A stretch of DNA of 64,000 nucleotides from Marthasterias glacialis (Eukaryota; Echinodermata; Asteroidea; Forcipulatida; Asteriidae). Below, piece after piece: positions 59,301-64,000 of this stretch. Made by a program: the position numbers and the translations under genes. The stretch lies in the NCBI GenBank assembly GCA_911728455.2, contig OU452234.1, forward strand, positions 6,896,549-6,960,548, read 5' to 3'. Within the stretch, counting starts at the first letter, position 1. Each line of letters starts with the position of its first letter. The notes beneath the pieces were generated by a model that did no database searches, was not told where the DNA came from, and was given only the letters and a program-made list of their open reading frames with translations.

Positions 59301-62300
59301 ATCACTGGGATTTTATGATATAAATGGGCGATTCCGTGCTGACAGATGTTGCGTTAAAAAATAAATATCAATAGAAACCCATGGTATTTAAGAGAGAATA
59401 ATAACAATGATAGAACAACGTTTAACAAGTTTGAAAACGTTTCTTTGTACCTTTCCGTCATTATTGTTTGAGTCAAATTGCGTCTCATGCTACTATGTCC
59501 TCGATGTGACTCTTGGTCCCAGTTTTGTTTAATTAACCGCCCAGATTGGGTCCCGATTCCGGCTACAGCTCCGGCTTCGGCCTTGAGTTCTGTTTTTCAT
59601 CAGCTGTGACCCGGCTATGGCTTGGAATCTGACTCAGGCTCCGCGTTTGGGTTATGGCCTCTTTTAAACACCATGGGTTTTTGTTGATATGGTCTGGATC
59701 CATCTCCGGCTGCCAAATCATGTTTCACCCTTTGCCCTGATCTGACACTAGACCCCGGCTGCAGGTTGACGAACGCAATGACTGAGTTTTTAGGGAAAGG
59801 AACATGAGTCAGGGCGCCACCATGTGAATTGTTCGGGATCAATTTTGAACTGTGAGCCTTAATTTTTTAATAGGATATGGGGTATATCCAAGGACAAACC
59901 TATCCACAATAGTTACAGACAAAGAACTGTGTAACTCTGTTGTCTAGACACTAGGAATTTACAAACATTAAACTCACTCGACCAGTAACAGCCTTATAAC
60001 CTTCTCTGATCTCCTGACGTTGCTGGTTGCCACGACAAGGTAGCATGTCCATCAGCACGCTTTCCACATTAGTGGGACCTGTTCATTGAAATCATCCAGA
60101 GCAAATGATGAACAACTACAACAAAGTAATCTCTGCACTACAATATTTTTTCGAGAAGTTAGGAGAAAAATCCCAACACAAGCAGTTCAAGCTAAGCGAA
60201 AGATTCTTGGAAATTAAATGGCATATCAAGGGGTTCCGTACCCGCTGAGTTGAAATATCCTTAAAATAACCCTTCATTTCGATCCCCAAATTAAATTATT
60301 TCTTTATCTATAGAAACATGATTTCGAAGGAACCAGTTTCGAAGAAGCTAATTGTGTTTTTCGGTTTAGGTCGTTTTCTTAATTAAAATAAGGCTTCATT
60401 TCTGAAGTAGAGTGAGAAGAGAAGCGTCGACAGTGGTATTTGGAGTAAGTCTTGAAGTTTGGCGAACAAAGTAAAAATATAATCTACACTGCAAAAACGT
60501 TGGTCAAATCTTTTGACACCATTGTTGGGCAAAGTAGGTTCCTCAATTATTGGTTAAGATTTGCCCAACAAAAGCAATCATTATGTTGTTGGGCAAGCTA
60601 TTTTTGCCCTTTTTCTTATTAAAAGTGAAGCAAACATTGGGCAAATATTGGGCAAATCTTTAGTAATCTAAATTCATCATAATTGTTGGTTACACAGATG
60701 CACTTGACTGTGGCGGCCCTCCTCAAACAATGGGGTTGTGCAGTTGTTACAAATACCTTTAAAGGTTAGTTTTTAACTAAATTATGAAGTTCGTTTTCTA
60801 ATTCTACGTTTAGCTTTTAAACATGTTTACAAATCAACTACAAAAACGTTTTAAAGTGTAAAACTGTTTTTGCAATTTGCCCTTAGCCTGAAAAGACCAG
60901 ACTATGTCATAGGCCTATTGAAGATTGTTTAAAAACAGAATTACCCTTCAAACGAACTACACTATGTTACTTTTCCTCATCAAATATTTACAATGTGTGA
61001 TTTTAAAAAATATTTTAAAGTGTAATTGACAAAAGAGAACAAACCAAAAGATTGATGAAGCACAAAACGTTAAATGTTTTGTTTGTGGAGGGTAAAAAAT
61101 ATGTCTGGTTTTTAATGAACGTTAGATAGGGAGGGTGGGGTTGCTCATTTTTATTTTCATTTGGTTTATTAAACAATTAAAATATTTTGGGTCATATTTC
61201 ATTCTTGTGCAATTTTAATGTTTCCGGCGGATTTTTAATTTATTACTGCCTTTATGATTCATTTGTGCAATGTTTTGATGCTTTTTTTTATGTTTATCTT
61301 CTTTGTACATGTTTTATTGTAAATTTTGATTCTAAATTCTAAAGTTTGTATAATACATGTTTAACGATCAGCAGTGCTGAATGGCTTCCTCTATAAAAAT
61401 GTCTTTAACTAAATAATTAAATTATGTTTCTTAATGGAGGCATGGCAATAAACGAAACTATATGTAGCTGTAAATGTTTAATTTAATGTGAAATTCTAAC
61501 AAAAAAAAGTATGTGTGTATGTTTGTTCGTGTCAGCTGCGTGGATATTCAGTTTATAAAGATTGTAATCATTAGTTCGCATTAATTTGGGAAAAAGTCCA
61601 ATAAATTGTTTATCTATTTCACTATTTATTGGACTATAGTTTACACAAATGCTCAACAGTTGGTCAATTTATGTTTACAATCTTAACCTTTAGTTGACAA
61701 GAAATAAATAAGTGTACTTCAAGTTGCATAATTATTCTCACCATTTGTTGGATAACATAAAACATTGACCAACTATTGTTTACAGCAATTCCCCAACACT
61801 TGGTCAAGTAAACTTCCCCAATTTCTCAACTTTTACATCAAAACTTATTACCCACTAATTGGTTAAAAAGATAACCAACAAGGTTGACTGAGATTTTGGC
61901 TAACAATGTAGCAACTTTGTTGGGTACAATTTTGACCAACAGATGGACCAGTTCGTATTAGACCTAACGTTGGTCAAAATGTTGGTTAAAAAATAACCAA
62001 TAATTTTTGCAGTGTACGGAGCCCTTAAAATGGACATGAAGGGAAACAAATTAAAAAGGTTTTAAAAAAGTTGACATTATTTTATTCCCTCGAAATATGA
62101 ATTTGTTCCCTCAAAATAATGTTTGTTAATTTGAAATACCATTTCTTTCCCTCTAAATATTAATTCGGTCTTTCGAAATATTTGTATTAAATCGAAACAC
62201 TACTTTTCGGGGATTTCAAAGGGAATATGTGAAAACAATTGATAAAAAATCGGAAAAAAAATCGAAGGCAGATGTTTTCCGTTCGAACAAAGATTTTTCA

Positions 62301-62437
62301 CCTATGTCCCTTTAAAAGCTCCGTACTATTATACTTTGTTACAAGGTTTGTAATGAGCTTTACATACCACACAAGGCTTTCTGCAGTGTTGCCACATCAG
62401 CTTGCATGTCGAATGGCTCAATTGGCTTGATGGTTCC
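53370..62437 (-). CDS. Annexin C (5' end not found; 325 aa visible)
   Basis: Eleven exons: 62368-62437, 59978-60078, 59173-59289, 58817-58876, 58346-58379, 58084-58163, 57567-57638, 57015-57125, 56159-56237, 54093-54208, 53370-53507. They total 978 nt in one frame, ending VEGGKPIR-stop. The first visible exon begins GTIKPIEPFDMQADVATLQK, matching annexin A exon 3 ([10 protein letters not shown]), so one or two 5' exons are missing upstream. Repeats II (GMGTDEKAI) and IV (MKGLGTDDF) keep the Ca2+ loop. Repeat I reads LCGPTNVES with no Asp/Glu. Repeat III reads AGEGRKGGPRNDKTF, with an insertion and no GTD. Its membrane binding is probably weaker or altered. The exon pattern matches annexins A and B. 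Confidence 0.9.
54720..54850. repeat. GGCTACGGCT-type dispersed repeat
   Basis: GGGCTACGGCTAAGGCTACGG on the left and AGCCTTAGCCGTAGCAGTAG on the right form an imperfect hairpin. Intron of annexin C. Same low-complexity family as 29435 and 41935. Confidence 0.5.
56473..56926. repeat. (GATAGATTA)n, 9-bp repeat, about 49 copies
   Basis: Nearly perfect 9-bp units with a few T-to-C variants near the right end, running into GGTAGGTAGGTAG. It lies about 90 bp downstream (minus sense) of annexin C exon 57015-57125. As 9 is divisible by 3, all frames stay open, giving spurious LDR and IYL repeat ORFs. Confidence 0.97.
57858..58016 (-). repeat. tRNA-derived SINE, family 2
   Basis: On the minus strand: GGTTCAGTGGCTTATTTCTC (A-box region) and, after a spacer, CCCGGTTCGAGTCCCACC (a strong B box). 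Then comes a tail with a short hairpin (ATTGGGTTTTCAGTCCCAAT) and GGGGTTTTCC repeats. It ends about 70 bp from annexin C exon 58084-58163. Confidence 0.65.
60487..62014. mobile_element. Non-autonomous DNA transposon with TA duplication and TTGGTCAA arrays
   Basis: 1528 bp from CACTGCAAAAACGTTGGTC to ATAATTTTTGCAGTG, flanked by TA on both sides. Inner ends are rich in TTGGTCAA, TTGGGCAA and TTGGTTAA on the left and their complements (TTGACCAA, TTAACCAA) on the right, so the subterminal zones are themselves inverted repeats. The middle is AT-rich with no transposase ORF. It fills most of the first visible intron of annexin C. Confidence 0.7.
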
Positions 62438-64000
62438 CTAATCGCAAAGATTAACACGGACAAAAATATTAATTTTTTTTTAAGTTGACTGCGTGGCTAC
62501 GGAGCCCGTAAAGGGACAACTTTTTTTTTTAAATATATTTTGTTCCCTCAAAAAATATTTCGAGGGAACGAAAAAACACCACCCCCTTGTCTCTTTACAG
62601 GCTCCGTATATATACAGCTTAAAGGTAGAATAAAAAAAAGCTAACTGATTATTAAGTTCATACCAGTACCAATCTCCCATAGAAATATTTTTGTCTGAAA
62701 TACTGTCAAAGTCGAGAAGTAGAATAAGAAGACCAAGATTTTAGTTTCGGTTGTAACAATGGAAATTAAGGACAAGGTATTTACATGCTGAAAAGTGTGC
62801 ATGGTTTTTCGCTATTTTCTCACACCAAGTATTGAACACAGCACTATCAGCTTTACCAATCCTATATTACCTTTCAATCTATTTATTCACAAAGCGGCCT
62901 AAACAATAACAAGTCTAACAGCTATCTCGGAAAGATATTTGGCAATTAAAGGCTCTGTAACCGTTTAAATGTTTCGAGGGAACCTTAGAAGTGTTTCTGC
63001 TTGAAGTACCGCGGTGCATCATTTTTAGGAGTATTTGAAATTATTAAACCTTGTCTTTAATCATTTTTCTTGTAGTCTAGCCTACACGATGACATGAAAG
63101 CTCTCTTCCACAAACTGAGTCATTCATTCTAAAAAATCTCTCTGCGTTTCAAGTTCATCCACTCGACTAATTGGCAATAGTTTAAAGCGTAATCCGGGTA
63201 GTTTTCTTAATTATTTATGTGGATAAAGACAAATTGAAATTGATTTAAATCCATGTCCAAATCGGGGTTCTTTGGCTACGGCTTTGGCTACGGCCGTTGA
63301 CTGCAGCGATCCGGCCAGGCCACTATACCAAAGCCGGCAATTTGGACACGGTTAAGCAGTCCTCTTTTGACCTCAGAGATATCGTAAATGGTATAATAAA
63401 ATGGGTCTAAGTTCCCCTATAGGTTACAATGAACATCAGTATATAGTCACAGTAAAGAAATGGTGTAGGATTTATCGAGGAAGTATTTTTCCGGGCTTGA
63501 AAACTTTTCAAACCTATATGTTCTATCTACAAGACTGGGTTGTAACATGATTTCACTGACGATAAACGACTCAATGAAGATGAAGTTGAATTACTTTTGA
63601 TTTAAACCTTATTAACATTAAAAGAAATAGACCTGTATAATAGTCATTCATCTACAACGTTCAGCACCACATTTGGCTTTGACGCAATTTCTAAACAATT
63701 CTCGAACTGCAGTGAATATTCACGTCAACCAACCACGTTTATTAGGACACACAGTATATTGTTAGGCCTAAGGGAAATGTGACTCGCACTGTAACAATCT
63801 CATGTTTGAGCTTAACATCAAAATTATAATAATGATAAATAACTAATTTGTTGTTCACCGACAGGCTTGAATTTGTTGTTGTTGATGGGCTTTTTGCTGT
63901 TGATGTAGGTCAACAGCCTGAGAAGAAAAGCTGGAAAACAAGCCTGGGGAATGTATTGACAAACATTGTTTGTATCAATCAACTGGTTAAACGAATAGTT
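62438..64000. other. Upstream of the first visible annexin C exon
   Basis: Expected to hold or precede the missing 5' exons. A T/C-rich acceptor followed by about 59 coding-like bases and GTGAAC (minus strand, about 63859-63917) is possible, but its exit phase does not join 62437 directly. A GGCTACGGCT-type patch lies near 63280. Nothing else is supported. Confidence 0.35.

Noticed and set aside
62640-62680. ATG-containing first exon for annexin C (MGDWY)
   Set aside because: Its donor leaves the wrong phase for the exon at 62437, and there is no other support.

Overview
The window is animal nuclear DNA. It is AT-rich, with short coding exons bounded by GT/AG sites, long introns and many small transposon relics. 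The genes are a receptor tyrosine-kinase-like protein with thrombospondin repeats, a secreted C-type lectin with a PAN/apple domain, and three annexins. Together with tRNA-derived SINEs, hAT-like MITEs and long microsatellites, they suggest a marine invertebrate. A non-vertebrate deuterostome such as an echinoderm is my best guess, but the sequence does not prove it. All exon models were built by hand from splice sites, reading phase and protein family patterns.

Region 1 (about 0.3-23.2 kb, minus strand) is one large gene. It encodes a split signal peptide, a Ser/Thr-rich linker, five TSP1 modules (one exon each), a transmembrane helix, about 485 residues of low-complexity juxtamembrane sequence with two kinds of tandem peptide repeat, and an FGFR-like kinase domain. 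The last part of the kinase lies beyond base 1. The DFG motif reads NAA, HRD reads HGD, and the activation segment is short and has no tyrosine, so I predict a pseudokinase receptor. A single-exon C-type lectin/PAN gene (20.0-20.8 kb, plus strand) is nested in its second intron, on the opposite strand.

Region 2 (25.5-62.4 kb) is a cluster of three annexin genes: A (minus, 25.5-35.2 kb), B (plus, 37.4-49.2 kb) and C (minus, 53.4-62.4 kb, 5' end not found). A and B are head to head across about 2.2 kb; B and C are tail to tail. Nearly all internal exon lengths and phases match among the three, so they are paralogues from local duplication. B keeps a canonical Ca2+ loop in all four repeats. C has lost the loops of repeats I and III.

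The introns and intergenic DNA hold a probable solo LTR, two copies of a foldback element, hAT-like MITEs with target-site duplications, a 1.5-kb TA-flanked element, several SINEs, a 1.7-kb satellite in annexin B intron 1, and large TTTG and GATAGATTA microsatellites. I saw no rRNA, no CRISPR array and no convincing functional tRNA gene.
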